Shown: positions 10,758 through 19,652, counted from the first letter of the stretch. The stretch is DNA of 64,000 bases from Alkalihalobacillus sp. FSL W8-0930 (GCA_037965595.1 CP150183.1:1860001-1924000); one strand, 5' to 3'. A program made the numbers and translations. Notes: generated by a model not told the origin, from the sequence alone.

Positions 10758-11576
10758 CTATTCTTTTACAGCACCACTTGCAATTCCTGCGATAAAGTAT
10801 CGTTGCAAGAATAAAAACATAATAAAGATTGGGAGTACAGAAATCGCTGCTGCGAGCATCAGTTGTCCGTAATCAAGATTATCTTGACCAGCAAGGATGG
10901 ATAAAACGATCGGTAAGGTGTACATATCCTCTGTTACGATCGCAACGAGTGGCCATAAGAAATTATTCCACTGATGTGTGAAAAGGAAGATTGACACAGC
11001 CCCGATAGCAGGCAGCATCATAGGCAGCGAAATTTGAAAAAAGATCCGGTATTCCCCGCATCCATCAATTCGAGCAGATTCAAGTAATGAATCTGGGATT
11101 GACTTCATGCTCTGCCTCATTAAGAAGATAGCAAATGGATAGGCAAGCTGCGGCAAGATAATCGCACTATATGAATTTAAGATTCCGATGTTTGCGAACA
11201 ATTCAAACTGTGGAATGATTAACGCCTGATATGGAATCATCATAGACACAAGCAGCATCGCAAATAATGTTTTACGCCCCTTAAATTCGTACTTTGCAAA
11301 GGCATATCCAGCCGCAGCGCTGAACAGACCAGCAACAATAGTAAATGTTACTGTAATGACTGTTGAGTTCCATAGTGCTTAGAATATATCAATGTTATCG
11401 ATCAAGTTACGAAAGTTTGTTGCGAGTTGATCGCCTGGGATTAAATTAGGTGGCACAGATAATAGGGAACCGGATGAATTCGTAGCCCCAACCACCATCC
11501 AATAAAATGGCCCAAGTGTGATGAATAAGCCGATTGCAATAACAAGGTATTTAGCTGTGACTCTAAGTACTCTCAT
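10758..11576 (-). pseudogene. Sugar ABC permease (LacG/AraQ-like) with in-frame stop
   Basis: A single frame of 272 codons is interrupted once, by TAA at 11379-11381. The first part (65 aa) ends ...LIDNIDIF, then stop, and the same frame continues ALWNSTVITVTFTIVAGLFSA and on to the natural stop. The sequence is otherwise intact: five to six membrane helices and the permease EAA loop (ESARIDGCGEYRIFFQISLP). One base change from a sense codon such as CAA, AAA or GAA would explain it. The product should be the second membrane subunit of the transporter whose binding protein and first permease lie upstream. With the stop, the transporter would be non-functional unless the codon is read through or the base call is wrong. 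Confidence 0.85.
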
Positions 11577-12490
11577 TAATCATCACCTGCCAGTTTAAAT
11601 TGGATAAAGGATAATACAGCTATAATCAGTACAACCACGTAAGCAATGGATGAAGCGTACCCAAAGTCAAAGTACTCAAATCCATTCTCATACAAGTACA
11701 TTGTAACCGTAGTCGTTGCATTAATTGGCCCACCATCGGTTAAGTTGAAGGCTTCATCAAATAACTGGAATGTACCAATCGTCGACATAACAAAGGCAAA
11801 TAGGAGAACAGGCTTTAGCTGAGGAAGAGTAATAGAGAAGAACTTCCTTAAAGGCGTCGCTCCATCAATACTTGCAGCTTCATACAAGTCTTTCGGAATA
11901 ACTTGAAGTCCTGCAAGAATAATAATCATGTTATACCCTGTCCATCTCCAAATGGTGACCATAATAAGTGAGACCTTTGCCCAGAATGGGTCATTTAACC
12001 AAGGGATGCGATCGATCCCCATGGATTGCAGGATGAAATTCAAAATTCCAAAGTCTTGATTCAAGATTAATAGAAAGATCACAGCAGCCGCTACAAGGGA
12101 TGTGACCGTTGGTGTGAAGAATGCGACACGCAGCACACCTTTAAATCGGTGGATCCCACTATGTAGAACATTGGCTAATATCACGGCCAGCATGATCATA
12201 ATTGGAACTTGGAAAATGAGAATGATAAACGTGTTAAACAATGATTCGTAAAATAAACTATCCTTAAACAATCGAATGTAGTTTTCAAATCCAGAAAATG
12301 TGTTTACACCTTCTACATTTGTCGTAAAACTTAAAACAAGAGAATACACAATGGGATAGCCAGTAAAAAGTAAAAAGAGTATAATCGCAGGCGCTATAAA
12401 TACATAAGGGGCCAGGCCTGCTTTGTTTTTGGTGGATTTTCCTTTAGACGTTTGAGGTGCTTTTGTTTTAGGGGTTACAGTGTTACTCAT
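11576..12490 (-). CDS. Sugar ABC transporter permease (LacF/MalF-like)
   Basis: 304 residues. A charged, Lys-rich N-terminus (about 1-25) precedes six membrane helices. The EAA loop, EAASIDGATPLRKFFSITLP, contacts the shared ATPase. The start overlaps the binding-protein stop by 8 bases and the stop abuts the next permease, so the three genes form one operon. No ATPase is encoded; in Bacillus such CUT1 importers borrow MsmX, which is known for the family and inferred here. Confidence 0.92.
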   Translation of the reverse strand: MSNTVTPKTKAPQTSKGKSTKNKAGLAPYVFIAPAIILFLLFTGYPIVYSLVLSFTTNVEGVNTFSGFENYIRLFKDSLFYESLFNTFIILIFQVPIMIMLAVILANVLHSGIHRFKGVLRVAFFTPTVTSLVAAAVIFLLILNQDFGILNFILQSMGIDRIPWLNDPFWAKVSLIMVTIWRWTGYNMIIILAGLQVIPKDLYEAASIDGATPLRKFFSITLPQLKPVLLFAFVMSTIGTFQLFDEAFNLTDGGPINATTTVTMYLYENGFEYFDFGYASSIAYVVVLIIAVLSFIQFKLAGDD

Positions 12491-13781
12491 CGCTTACCTC
12501 CCGTCCGGTTGCCGCTTCCAATCGATTTGCCGCCGTTTCAAGCGCTTCATCTATCGGGACATCCTGTAAGATCACTCGTCCAATCGCATCATTAAACGTA
12601 TTTTGTGCGCGTAGGTAATCATCTGTAAAGTTAACAACAGGCAGGTCTATTGCTTCTTCACCAAACAGAGTAAACACTTCCTGATCGCCAAAAAAGGCAT
12701 CACCCTCTTTAAATTCTGGTCGATCGATCGCTTCGATTAATGCAGGATACGCTCCGTACGATAAGGCACCATGAACTTGATTATCTACATTAACTGATGC
12801 GAATTCACCAAAGAGATACGCTGCTTCCTTGTTTGATGAAACGGAAGTAATCGCAAGGTTTGAGCCACCGTCGTTTGCGGCAGTTAAGCCTCCCTCCTCA
12901 AAAGCAGGTAGCTTCATCACTCTCCATAACCCTTCTTGCTCAGGCATTTGATCTTCTATAATTCCTTTTTGCCATGAACCACTAATCACTGTAGCTACAG
13001 CATCATTCTTAATAGCTGCATTCACTTCTTCTCCATTTGAAGCGTATAAGAATAAGCCTGCTTCATCCATTTCTTTTAATTTCTCCATTGCATTAAGGGC
13101 TGCATATGTATTGGCTGTGATCCGCCCATCTAGATCAAAATAAAACAAGTCTTGTTGTTGAAGCATCGCTCGATAAAATTGGGTATCGCCAGTTAGTTGA
13201 ATCCCTGTCATCAATGTACCAGTCCGTTCTAACATTTGTTCACCTGCTTCAATGTAATCATCCCAGGTAACAATGTCATTGGCATCGATTCCAGCGTCTT
13301 CAAATAAATCTGCTCGGTAAAACACCGCCATGGGTCCCGTGTCTCTCGGGAAAGCCATAACGCCGCCCTCGTCATTAATAAGAGGTGAGATCTTTCCTTC
13401 TACGAACTTATCACGGTGCTCATCAAAACCCATATCTGATAGGTTAACGAAGCTCTCTTGAAAATTATCCATATATAAATCAATTCGTTGATTCTCTACC
13501 TGAACAAGGTCAGGTAGCTGACTTTCTACTCCTGCTGCTAGACCGGTAGTTAAGCGTTGATACACCTGATCCCCACTTAACTTTAAAATATTTACTTTAA
13601 TGTCGGGATACAAATCTTCAAATTCTGGCACAAGATCAATTAAATAATCGGCTTCTAAATTCCAAGCCCAAACCGTAATTTCACCAGCTGCCTCCTCTGT
13701 TTCAATTGTACTTTCATTTTCGCTACAACCTGCAGTTAGAACTAAGACTACCGCTGCACTTAAAGGCCATTTAAGACGCAT
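12483..13781 (-). CDS. Sugar ABC transporter substrate-binding lipoprotein
   Basis: 432 residues, with GGGAGGGAG just before the ATG. The signal peptide ends in VLTAGC, a lipobox, so the mature protein is tethered outside the membrane at Cys19. The body is a type-1 extracellular solute-binding protein (GEITVWAWNLEADYLIDLVP, later FPRDTGPMAVFYRADLFE and the hinge motif WDDYIEAGEQML). Its substrate is probably an oligosaccharide or other sugar, but the exact one cannot be read. It is the first gene of an operon followed by two permeases, the second of which is broken. A cre-like site lies about 45 bases upstream. Confidence 0.9.
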   Translation of the reverse strand: MRLKWPLSAAVVLVLTAGCSENESTIETEEAAGEITVWAWNLEADYLIDLVPEFEDLYPDIKVNILKLSGDQVYQRLTTGLAAGVESQLPDLVQVENQRIDLYMDNFQESFVNLSDMGFDEHRDKFVEGKISPLINDEGGVMAFPRDTGPMAVFYRADLFEDAGIDANDIVTWDDYIEAGEQMLERTGTLMTGIQLTGDTQFYRAMLQQQDLFYFDLDGRITANTYAALNAMEKLKEMDEAGLFLYASNGEEVNAAIKNDAVATVISGSWQKGIIEDQMPEQEGLWRVMKLPAFEEGGLTAANDGGSNLAITSVSSNKEAAYLFGEFASVNVDNQVHGALSYGAYPALIEAIDRPEFKEGDAFFGDQEVFTLFGEEAIDLPVVNFTDDYLRAQNTFNDAIGRVILQDVPIDEALETAANRLEAATGREVSDE

Positions 13782-13824
13782 AATCTCCCTCCCTTATGAT
13801 CGTGAAACGAGTTAAAATACTATT

Positions 13825-13838
13825 TGATAACGCTTCCA
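13825..13838. promoter_or_regulatory. cre-like (CcpA) operator of the sugar ABC operon
   Basis: TGATAACGCTTCCA matches the catabolite-responsive element pattern TGWNANCGNTNWCA at all fixed positions but one. A LacI-family regulator other than CcpA could also use it. Confidence 0.6.
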
Positions 13839-13921
13839 TTATTAGCATATGCGTTTTCATTCGTCAACGAACAACCCTTTTCGAGGTTCATATTTTAGAA
13901 AGAATTAAGTGTAACGAATAG

Positions 13922-13957
13922 AAAAAAAAGCGAATCCACCAATGGGAAATCGCTTTG
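13922..13957 (-). terminator. Terminator of trpS
   Basis: Minus strand AAAGCGA...TCGCTTT stem with internal TTCC/TGGA pairing, then eight T. Confidence 0.8.
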
Positions 13958-13965
13958 ATTTAAAA

Positions 13966-14952
13966 TTAAAAATAATGTAACATCATTGCTTCACGTACTT
14001 CATTCATCGTTCCTTTAGCAAGTAATTGTGCTCGCTTTGTTCCTGCCTGCACAATCTCTTTTACATCGTTAGGTTTTTGTAAATACATGGCTCTTCGTTC
14101 GTGCATTGGTTCAAGCAATGCATGAATATTTGCTGAAATCGTCGCTTTACACTCAACGCAACCTAGCTGACCTTTTTGACACCCTTCATAAATGACATCT
14201 GACTCATCTTTTCGAAAAACAGTATGATAAGTATAGATTGGACAAATGTCTGGATGTCCTAGATCAGATTTACGGACTCGGGCAGGATCCGTCCGTGCTT
14301 TTTTTATTTGATCATACACTTCTTGCTTGGATGAATCCAAATTAATTGTGTTTCCTTTACTCTTGCTCATCTTACTATCACCATCGAGTCCGATCAATCT
14401 TGCACAATCCCCAACAATTGCTTTAGGTTCAGTAAAGACTGGTGCATAAAGCTGATTAAAACGTCTCATGATTTTTCGTGTTTGTTCCATATGCGGGAGT
14501 TGATCTTCTCCTACTGGCACAACTGTAGCTTTACAAAATGCTATATCAGCCGTTTGACTAATAGGATAACCTAGAAACCCGTAATATAAGTCTCTGTACC
14601 CTTTATCCTTGGCTTCAGCTTTTATGGTTGGGTTATGTTTTAATGATTGAACCGTTACAAACATCGAGAAATAAGCTGTTAGTTCCGCAATTTCTGGTAC
14701 AAGTGATTGAATAAAAATAGTAGACCGGTTTGGATCAATACCTGCTGATAAATAGTCTAGCGTGACTTGTTCCACGTGTTTTTTTAAGGTTTCAGGATGT
14801 TTGTAATGAGTAGTTAGTGCTTGAACATCAGCAAGCATAAATAAGGAGTCATAGGTTCCTTGAAGCTCCACACGGTTCTTTAAACTTCCCACATAATGTC
14901 CAAGATGCAGCTTACCAGTGACACGATCTCCTGACAATAAACGTTCCTTCAT
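13966..14952 (-). CDS. trpS: Tryptophanyl-tRNA synthetase
   Basis: 328 residues from the ATG at 14952, which has AGGAGG 8 bases upstream; the frame stays open to 15018 but that part belongs to the leader. It charges tRNA-Trp. The class I signatures are visible: KLHLGHYVG (HIGH-type) near residue 15 and DSKMSKSKGN (KMSKS). Length equals that of typical bacterial TrpS. The gene stands alone behind a tryptophan T-box riboswitch, so it is induced when uncharged tRNA-Trp builds up. Confidence 0.96.
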   Translation of the reverse strand: MKERLLSGDRVTGKLHLGHYVGSLKNRVELQGTYDSLFMLADVQALTTHYKHPETLKKHVEQVTLDYLSAGIDPNRSTIFIQSLVPEIAELTAYFSMFVTVQSLKHNPTIKAEAKDKGYRDLYYGFLGYPISQTADIAFCKATVVPVGEDQLPHMEQTRKIMRRFNQLYAPVFTEPKAIVGDCARLIGLDGDSKMSKSKGNTINLDSSKQEVYDQIKKARTDPARVRKSDLGHPDICPIYTYHTVFRKDESDVIYEGCQKGQLGCVECKATISANIHALLEPMHERRAMYLQKPNDVKEIVQAGTKRAQLLAKGTMNEVREAMMLHYF

Positions 14953-15024
14953 GATATTGCCTCCTATATTATATTTTATTTGATACACAACCCACCAATC
15001 ATCATCCAATCGCATCACCTCCTT

Positions 15025-15296
15025 AAAAACACAAAAAACCCCGCCCTATAAAAGGACGAGGTTCCCGTGGTACCACCTTATTTAATGACAAATAGCCATT
15101 CACTACCGTACGGAAAAATCAAATGAGTTCTCGATACGATTCAAATTGATAACGGGTCGAAACACCCGGCTACATCTACTAACTGTTCAACATAGCAACT
15201 AAGAAGCCCATTCTACACAAGGAGGAGATTGGTTTACACCAGCCACCAACTCTCTAAACACCTCATCTCATGTATACTTACTCTTCATCAACGTTT
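15025..15296 (-). promoter_or_regulatory. Tryptophan T-box riboswitch of trpS
   Basis: The trpS leader has all the parts of a T-box. Stem I begins near 15290, with the AGAGAGTTGGTGG region. The specifier context AGAA-TGG-GC puts the Trp codon UGG at 15208-15210. The antiterminator T-box AAGGTGGTACCACGG lies at 15066-15080. The terminator stem CCTCGTCC / AGGGCGGGG is followed by a T run at about 15031-15063. Uncharged tRNA-Trp should stabilise the antiterminator and allow trpS transcription. Confidence 0.93.
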
Positions 15297-15325
15297 GTTA
15301 TATGGATTATTCGCTTAAATCAACA
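15297..15325 (-). promoter_or_regulatory. Candidate trpS promoter
   Basis: Minus strand TGTTGA (15320-15325), 17 bases, TATAAC (15297-15302). It overlaps the last codons of yeeN and starts the T-box leader at the expected place. Confidence 0.5.
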
Positions 15326-16026
15326 TTATGGTACACTTGCTGAACATCTTCTAGGTCTTCAAGCGCATCGATTAGTTTCTCAAATTGATCTTTTGATTCG
15401 TCTGGGATAGCCACATCGTTTTGTGCAAGCATCGTTAACTCAGCTACAGAGAATTCGCTAACTCCTGCGTTTTTAAAGACTTCTTGTACGGCGTGAAATT
15501 GTTCTGGTTCTGCATAAACGATCACCGTCTCATCCTCGGCTACGATGTCTTTTACATCAACATCTTCTTCCATCATTAGCTCAAGCACGTCATCCTCGGT
15601 TTTACCTTCAACACCGATTACCGATGCGGCGTCAAACATGTAAGCTACAGAACCACTCACACCCATGTTCCCACCGTTTTTACCAAAAGCCGCACGAACA
15701 TCAGATGCTGTACGATTCACATTGTTTGTTAATGTATCTACAATGATCATTGAACCATTTGGCCCAAACCCTTCATAACGAAGTTCATCATAATTCTCAT
15801 CTGAACCGCCTTTTGCTTTTTCAATTGCACGATCAATAATTGCTTTTGGTACGTTATATGTTTTCGCACGCTCTAAAACGACCTTTAAGGCTTGGTTTGA
15901 TTCTGGATCGGGTTCCCCTTGTTTGGCAGCTACATAAATTTCTCGACCAAACTTAGCGTAAATTCGACTTGTATTTGCATCCTTTGAAGCTTTTTTCTCT
16001 TTTATATTATTCCATTTGCGTCCCAT
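15307..16026 (-). CDS. yeeN: YebC/PmpR family protein, YeeN type
   Basis: 239 residues starting at MGRKWNNIK, the conserved family N-terminus; the frame extends upstream to 16065 but those residues are unlike the family. YebC/TACO1 proteins have three alpha/beta domains and have been described as DNA-binding regulators and, more recently, as factors that help ribosomes at proline stretches. The segment [19 protein letters not shown] is what I recall for B. subtilis YeeN rather than YrbC. It is monocistronic, just upstream of the trpS leader, and possibly supplies part of the trpS promoter in its 3' end. Confidence 0.92.
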   Translation of the reverse strand: MGRKWNNIKEKKASKDANTSRIYAKFGREIYVAAKQGEPDPESNQALKVVLERAKTYNVPKAIIDRAIEKAKGGSDENYDELRYEGFGPNGSMIIVDTLTNNVNRTASDVRAAFGKNGGNMGVSGSVAYMFDAASVIGVEGKTEDDVLELMMEEDVDVKDIVAEDETVIVYAEPEQFHAVQEVFKNAGVSEFSVAELTMLAQNDVAIPDESKDQFEKLIDALEDLEDVQQVYHNVDLSE

Positions 16027-16129
16027 ATTGAACACTCGCTTTCCCTTAAACTCACTTTTAATCATATCCTAATTCTTAGGGTTCTGACAAGGTTTTAACG
16101 AGTCATCATAAAGTTCATTGTAAAATGCT

Positions 16130-16155
16130 GTTTTTCATTGGAATGATCAGGGTAT
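16130..16155 (+). promoter_or_regulatory. Candidate sigma-B promoter
   Basis: GTTTTT (16130-16135), 14 bases, GGGTAT (16150-16155). The -10 box equals the sigma-B consensus and the -35 matches at 4 of 6 positions (GTTTAA). A sigma-A reading (TTTTTC, 16 bases, TATAGT) is also possible. Confidence 0.4.
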
Positions 16156-16198
16156 AGTCGGTAGAGAATTGAGTGATGTTTATGAGGAGTGGTCCATA

Positions 16199-16492
16199 AT
16201 GAAAAAAGTAGAAATTAAGAAATTCGGCATCGGTAGTGTTCTTAAGAGTACAATCTATTTATATTTCATTCCAATCGTTTTAATTGTTATTGTATTTGCA
16301 TTTGCCATAATCATTGGTGCACTTCAAGAAGGTGCAGCAGCCTTTATATCGATCCCCATTATGCTATTTATGCTGCTTTTGTATACCGCTTTATATGCGG
16401 GTGTCATTGCACTAATGACGCTTATCTACAACTGGCTAGCTGGTAAGTTCGGAGGGTTGGTTGTAACCATTGAAGAAAGAGAAGAATGTTAA
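16199..16492 (+). CDS. Small membrane protein, unknown function
   Basis: 97 residues from the ATG at 16199 (GAGGAG 9 bases upstream; the longer frame from 16169 has no ribosome site). After MKKVEIKKFGIGSVLKSTIY come two or three hydrophobic segments (about 20-43, 50-78) and a C-terminal amphipathic end with YNWLAGKFGGLVVTIEE. The charged N-terminus followed by a KFG.GSVLK motif is widespread in small Bacillaceae membrane proteins of unknown role. A possible sigma-B promoter lies upstream, hinting at stress expression. Confidence 0.7.
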   Translation: MKKVEIKKFGIGSVLKSTIYLYFIPIVLIVIVFAFAIIIGALQEGAAAFISIPIMLFMLLLYTALYAGVIALMTLIYNWLAGKFGGLVVTIEEREEC

Positions 16493-16528
16493 AAAGGAAC
16501 GCTCCAGTGTGTCGGAGCGTTCCTTTCA
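16491..16528. terminator. Bidirectional terminator
   Basis: Perfect stem GGAACGCTCC / GGAGCGTTCC with an 8-base loop. TTTC follows on the plus strand and TTTTT on the minus strand, so it serves both the small membrane gene and crtP. Confidence 0.9.
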
Positions 16529-16533
16529 TACAT

Positions 16534-18039
16534 TTAACCCGTAATTCTACCGAGCTTCTTATCGTCCTCAAGCACAAGGTCTGCAGTCAGTTGTCCGGAA
16601 AGCGTGACCATTGGTACTCCTCCACCTGGATGCGTTGACCCTCCTACAAAGTACAGGTTTTTAAGAAGCTGACTACGACTTGGAATTTTAAAGCCTCCAT
16701 TTGTCTTCTTATTGGCTGCAACGCCGTAGATAGAGCCTCCATTCGAGCCATATAGCTGTTGAAGATCATCTGGAGTGAATGTATATTCAAACTCAATATG
16801 ATCTCGGATGTTTGTAAGTCCGTTGCGCTCGAGCTTAGATAAGACAACTTCTCTATATTCATCTTTAAACGTAGACCAATCATCACCCGGTTTGAGTGGT
16901 GGTACATGCGTTAAAATGAAATGGTTTTCCTTACCCTCTGGTGCGTGTGTTGCATCTGATTTAGACGATATCCCAATGTAGATGGTTGGATCATCTGCCG
17001 GTCTTTTTTCTTCAAAGATTTGTTTAAACTCGAGCTTTGGATCTTTTGAGAAAAAGAAATTGTGATGAGCAAGCTGCGGATATGTTTGATCCATCCCAAG
17101 TAATAGAACCAAACCTGAGACACTCGGTTCAAATGACTGTAGTTTTTTCACTTCTTGTTTCGCTTGATTTGAATCTGGTACAAGGGTTTCATATGCTGGA
17201 ATGACTTCAAGGTTGGAAATAATCATATCGCCATAGATGACATCTCCATTTTCAATTTGTACACCTTTTGCCACACCATTTGACTCAACCACTTGAGTCA
17301 CTCGTGTATTTGTTTGCACCCGAACATTAAGCTCTTCAAGAACGTTTTGCATCGCTCGGATAATATTATACATTCCGCCTTCAACATAATGAACACCAAG
17401 GCCAAATTGAACGTATGCAAGCTGTGAAAGAACAGCCGGCGCTTGATAAGGCGAAGAGCCAACATACATAACTAGGAAATCAAGAATTTGTTGAAGGTGA
17501 GGCTCACGAATGAACTTCTTTGTTGCCTGATTCATACTTTTCATCGGATCCATCGCCAGTAAGTCTTTGAAGCTATGACTTGTACGCAGATCCTTTAGAC
17601 CAGACAAGCTTCGTTGGTAAAAGCTTTTTGTACACAGCTCATAAATCTGACTACTATAGTGGAGATAATCAAGAAATCCTGACTTATCTTCAGGAGAGAT
17701 GCGTTCAATCTCTTCTAGCATGTTCGGTAAATCTCCATCTAAGTCGATTGTAACGCCGTCTTCAAAAAATGTACGCCACTGCGGCTCTACTCGTTTGACT
17801 GTCAGATAATCAGAAAGATTTTTCCCTGCGCGTGTAAAAAGCTGTTCGAGTGTCCATGGCATCGTTAAAATAGACGGACCTGTGTCAAAAGTGAATCCTG
17901 AACCACTTCGGATGTTACATTTTCCACCTAGTCGTTCATTTGCTTCAAATAATCGAACATCATAGCCTTCTGCTGCAAGTGATATAGCTGATGATAATCC
18001 ACCGATGCCTCCGCCAATTACAATGACTTTTTTCTTCAC
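16534..18039 (-). CDS. crtP: C30 carotenoid oxidase CrtP/CrtNb (diaponeurosporene oxidase)
   Basis: 501 residues from a GTG start. The N-terminus is an FAD dinucleotide fold (VIVIGGGIGGLSSAISLA) and the C-terminus carries the CrtI-family NLYFVGGSTHPGGGVPMV. Internal motifs GPSILTMPW, QWRTFFEDG, YVGSSPYQAPAVLS, HYVEGG and YPQLAHHNFFF match staphylococcal CrtP as I recall it. That enzyme oxidises the terminal methyl group of 4,4'-diaponeurosporene to an aldehyde in C30 carotenoid (staphyloxanthin-type) synthesis; it is related to but distinct from the desaturase CrtN. No crtM or crtN is in this window. It is last in a tight unit sdpR-sdpI-ICMT-crtP and ends at the bidirectional terminator. Confidence 0.88.
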   Translation of the reverse strand: MKKKVIVIGGGIGGLSSAISLAAEGYDVRLFEANERLGGKCNIRSGSGFTFDTGPSILTMPWTLEQLFTRAGKNLSDYLTVKRVEPQWRTFFEDGVTIDLDGDLPNMLEEIERISPEDKSGFLDYLHYSSQIYELCTKSFYQRSLSGLKDLRTSHSFKDLLAMDPMKSMNQATKKFIREPHLQQILDFLVMYVGSSPYQAPAVLSQLAYVQFGLGVHYVEGGMYNIIRAMQNVLEELNVRVQTNTRVTQVVESNGVAKGVQIENGDVIYGDMIISNLEVIPAYETLVPDSNQAKQEVKKLQSFEPSVSGLVLLLGMDQTYPQLAHHNFFFSKDPKLEFKQIFEEKRPADDPTIYIGISSKSDATHAPEGKENHFILTHVPPLKPGDDWSTFKDEYREVVLSKLERNGLTNIRDHIEFEYTFTPDDLQQLYGSNGGSIYGVAANKKTNGGFKIPSRSQLLKNLYFVGGSTHPGGGVPMVTLSGQLTADLVLEDDKKLGRITG

Positions 18040-18059
18040 TCTTCCCTACCCCTTTTTCA

Positions 18060-18620
18060 TTAGTAGATCCAAGGCAAAAGTATCCACCGCTTATTTTTCC
18101 AATGAACATACGAACTGCCAAGCACTTGCTCAAGCATCTTTTCTTCAAGCTTGATCCGGTAAAGAATGGACGGAAAAACTAGAACAATGGTTGCTGCTAA
18201 TCCGATCCATAATGCAAGGTAGAACGAGATACCTATCATACATAGCATTAACCCACTATATAATGGATGACGTATGAATCGATAGGGTCCATGGCCAACA
18301 AGCGTTTTGCTAGATGATACGTGGACATGCCTTGTAAATTCTTGCTTTAACACAAGCATTGACCAGTATCTGAGAAAAATACCTGACCCGTAGAGAAATA
18401 AACTGATCCAAGTGAGGATTAAAGATGGTAAAGGCACCGCTTGCCCTTCACGTAAACTTATACAAAAGACTATCGTCACGAGGATGGAGAAAAGGATAAA
18501 GTAAAAGCTTTTTCGCTCTTGGCGAGGTGATTTATCCTTTGTTCGAGGATTTTTGAAAAGGATAAACTCTAATAACCAAATGACATTCAACAGTAGAAAA
18601 ATCCATTCGTCCGTCGTCAT
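18060..18620 (-). CDS. Isoprenylcysteine carboxyl methyltransferase (ICMT)-family membrane protein
   Basis: 186 residues. Four or five membrane helices lead to the methyltransferase core GPYRFIRHPLYSG (about 112-124), followed by a helix and the RIKLEEKMLEQVLGSSY segment with the conserved Glu pair. ICMT/PEMT-like enzymes use S-adenosylmethionine at the membrane to methylate small lipophilic acceptors. Bacteria lack prenylated CaaX proteins, so the substrate is unknown. It sits 20 bases before the carotenoid oxidase gene. Methyl esters of carotenoid acids are known from marine Bacillales, so a carotenoid acid is a reasonable guess but only that. AAAGGAAT precedes the ATG. Confidence 0.85.
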   Translation of the reverse strand: MTTDEWIFLLLNVIWLLEFILFKNPRTKDKSPRQERKSFYFILFSILVTIVFCISLREGQAVPLPSLILTWISLFLYGSGIFLRYWSMLVLKQEFTRHVHVSSSKTLVGHGPYRFIRHPLYSGLMLCMIGISFYLALWIGLAATIVLVFPSILYRIKLEEKMLEQVLGSSYVHWKNKRWILLPWIY

Positions 18621-18637
18621 GGTATTCCTTTCATCAT

Positions 18638-19276
18638 TTAGTTTGACGTTACTCTTTTAAACGTTGCACGTGAGTAAAATTGAACAATAATTGCTACAAG
18701 AAGTACGGTTGAAATAATGAGGACTGCTTGATAGGAAGGAATGATGATCGCTCCAATGACGATCAACAAACCACATATGAAAAAAGCTTTTCCAGCAAAC
18801 CGATTAACAATCGCCCATACTTTATCGTTTTTAAGCGTATATTGGTTTTTGGCTCCAAATACCGTATTACGTTTGAGTTGAGGCATAATATTCCCAAGAA
18901 TCATCAATAGTAATCCAAGTGCAATGCCAAAAATAAGTTCTGTTTCTAAGGAGATACCCTGCCCTGTTAGAATAATAACCAAGTGACACACAAATAGAAT
19001 ACTCATTAATCCCCCTAGTAAAGCTATCTTCACATGAGAAACCGTTCTTACATTGTTGGTCTGCTTGGTCGTTAGATATGCAAGTCCTTTTGTGAGAATA
19101 AAAAGAACAATCATCATCATTGGCATGACAGATAATGCTGTCTCAGTAGGTAAGCTTCCGGTAACGGCTTCACCTGACCAATGAACGGCTAGCTGGTCTG
19201 GAAGTCTTGGATACGTAACGATACTTAAAATGACTGCAGATAAAGTTAGTAGAATTCCAATCATGTTCGCTTTCAC
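18638..19276 (-). CDS. sdpI: SdpI-family membrane protein (DUF1648)
   Basis: About 212 residues from a GTG at 19276, which has AAGGGAG 9 bases upstream and lies one base after the sdpR stop; an ATG at 19285 is in frame but sits against that site. Six hydrophobic helices are visible. The N-terminal DUF1648 part has YPRLPDQLAVHW and the later part GAKNQYTLKNDKVWAIVNRFAGK, the usual SdpI motif. In B. subtilis SdpI protects against the SdpC toxin and also senses it, sequestering the repressor SdpR at the membrane. No sdpABC toxin genes are in the window. Confidence 0.9.
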   Translation of the reverse strand: MKANMIGILLTLSAVILSIVTYPRLPDQLAVHWSGEAVTGSLPTETALSVMPMMMIVLFILTKGLAYLTTKQTNNVRTVSHVKIALLGGLMSILFVCHLVIILTGQGISLETELIFGIALGLLLMILGNIMPQLKRNTVFGAKNQYTLKNDKVWAIVNRFAGKAFFICGLLIVIGAIIIPSYQAVLIISTVLLVAIIVQFYSRATFKRVTSN

Positions 19277-19277
19277 A

Positions 19278-19547
19278 TTACTCATCTCCCTTAGGTTTAA
19301 ATTGATAAAACCAGGTAAATACATCCTGTAGCACCGTTGTGTTTAACGTGTGATAAATGAATTGACCCTGCTTATCTGCCGTCACTAAGTTTGCTTGCTT
19401 TAAAATCTGCAAGTGATGAGAAATACTTGGTTTACTCATCTTAAAATGATCGGCAATTTGTGTCGCGGTTAAACATCCCTCTCTACTTAATACACTCATA
19501 ATCTCCCTTCTTGTCTCATCATTTAATGCTTTAAATAAATCATTCAC
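19278..19547 (-). CDS. sdpR: SdpR-type ArsR-family autorepressor
   Basis: 89 residues from a GTG with GAGGAG 8 bases upstream (an ATG at 19580 is in frame but inside the operator). It is a compact winged helix: FKALNDETRREIMSVLS, then TATQIADHFKMSKPSISHHL as recognition region, and GQFIYHTLNTTVLQDVFTW at the C-terminus. Length and motifs fit SdpR, a metal-independent ArsR-like repressor of its own operon. No Cys/His metal site is evident. It is first of four closely packed minus-strand genes and lies behind two tandem dyads that are probably its operators. Confidence 0.9.
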   Translation of the reverse strand: MNDLFKALNDETRREIMSVLSREGCLTATQIADHFKMSKPSISHHLQILKQANLVTADKQGQFIYHTLNTTVLQDVFTWFYQFKPKGDE

Positions 19548-19561
19548 ATGTCTATCTCCTC

Positions 19562-19630
19562 TGATTAGATAATTAAACAACTGTCTAAATATAGTGTATC
19601 TTAATTAGATAATTAAACAATCATCTAATT
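19562..19630 (-). promoter_or_regulatory. Tandem SdpR operators
   Basis: ATTAGATAATTAAACAA occurs at 19564-19580 and again at 19604-19620, 40 bases apart (close to four helical turns). Each copy is followed by an inverted arm (GTCTAAAT; ATCTAATT), so each forms a TTAGAT...ATCTAA dyad; the upstream one is perfect over 8 bases. A promoter-like TTGTTT-N16-TACACT lies between them on the minus strand. Confidence 0.7.
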
Positions 19631-19652
19631 ACAGTTTCATCCTTTTTTATAT

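Noticed and set aside
16534-19630. A local SdpC-type toxin gene near sdpRI
   Set aside because: No small secreted protein gene was found within several kb on either strand; the neighbouring genes are all accounted for.
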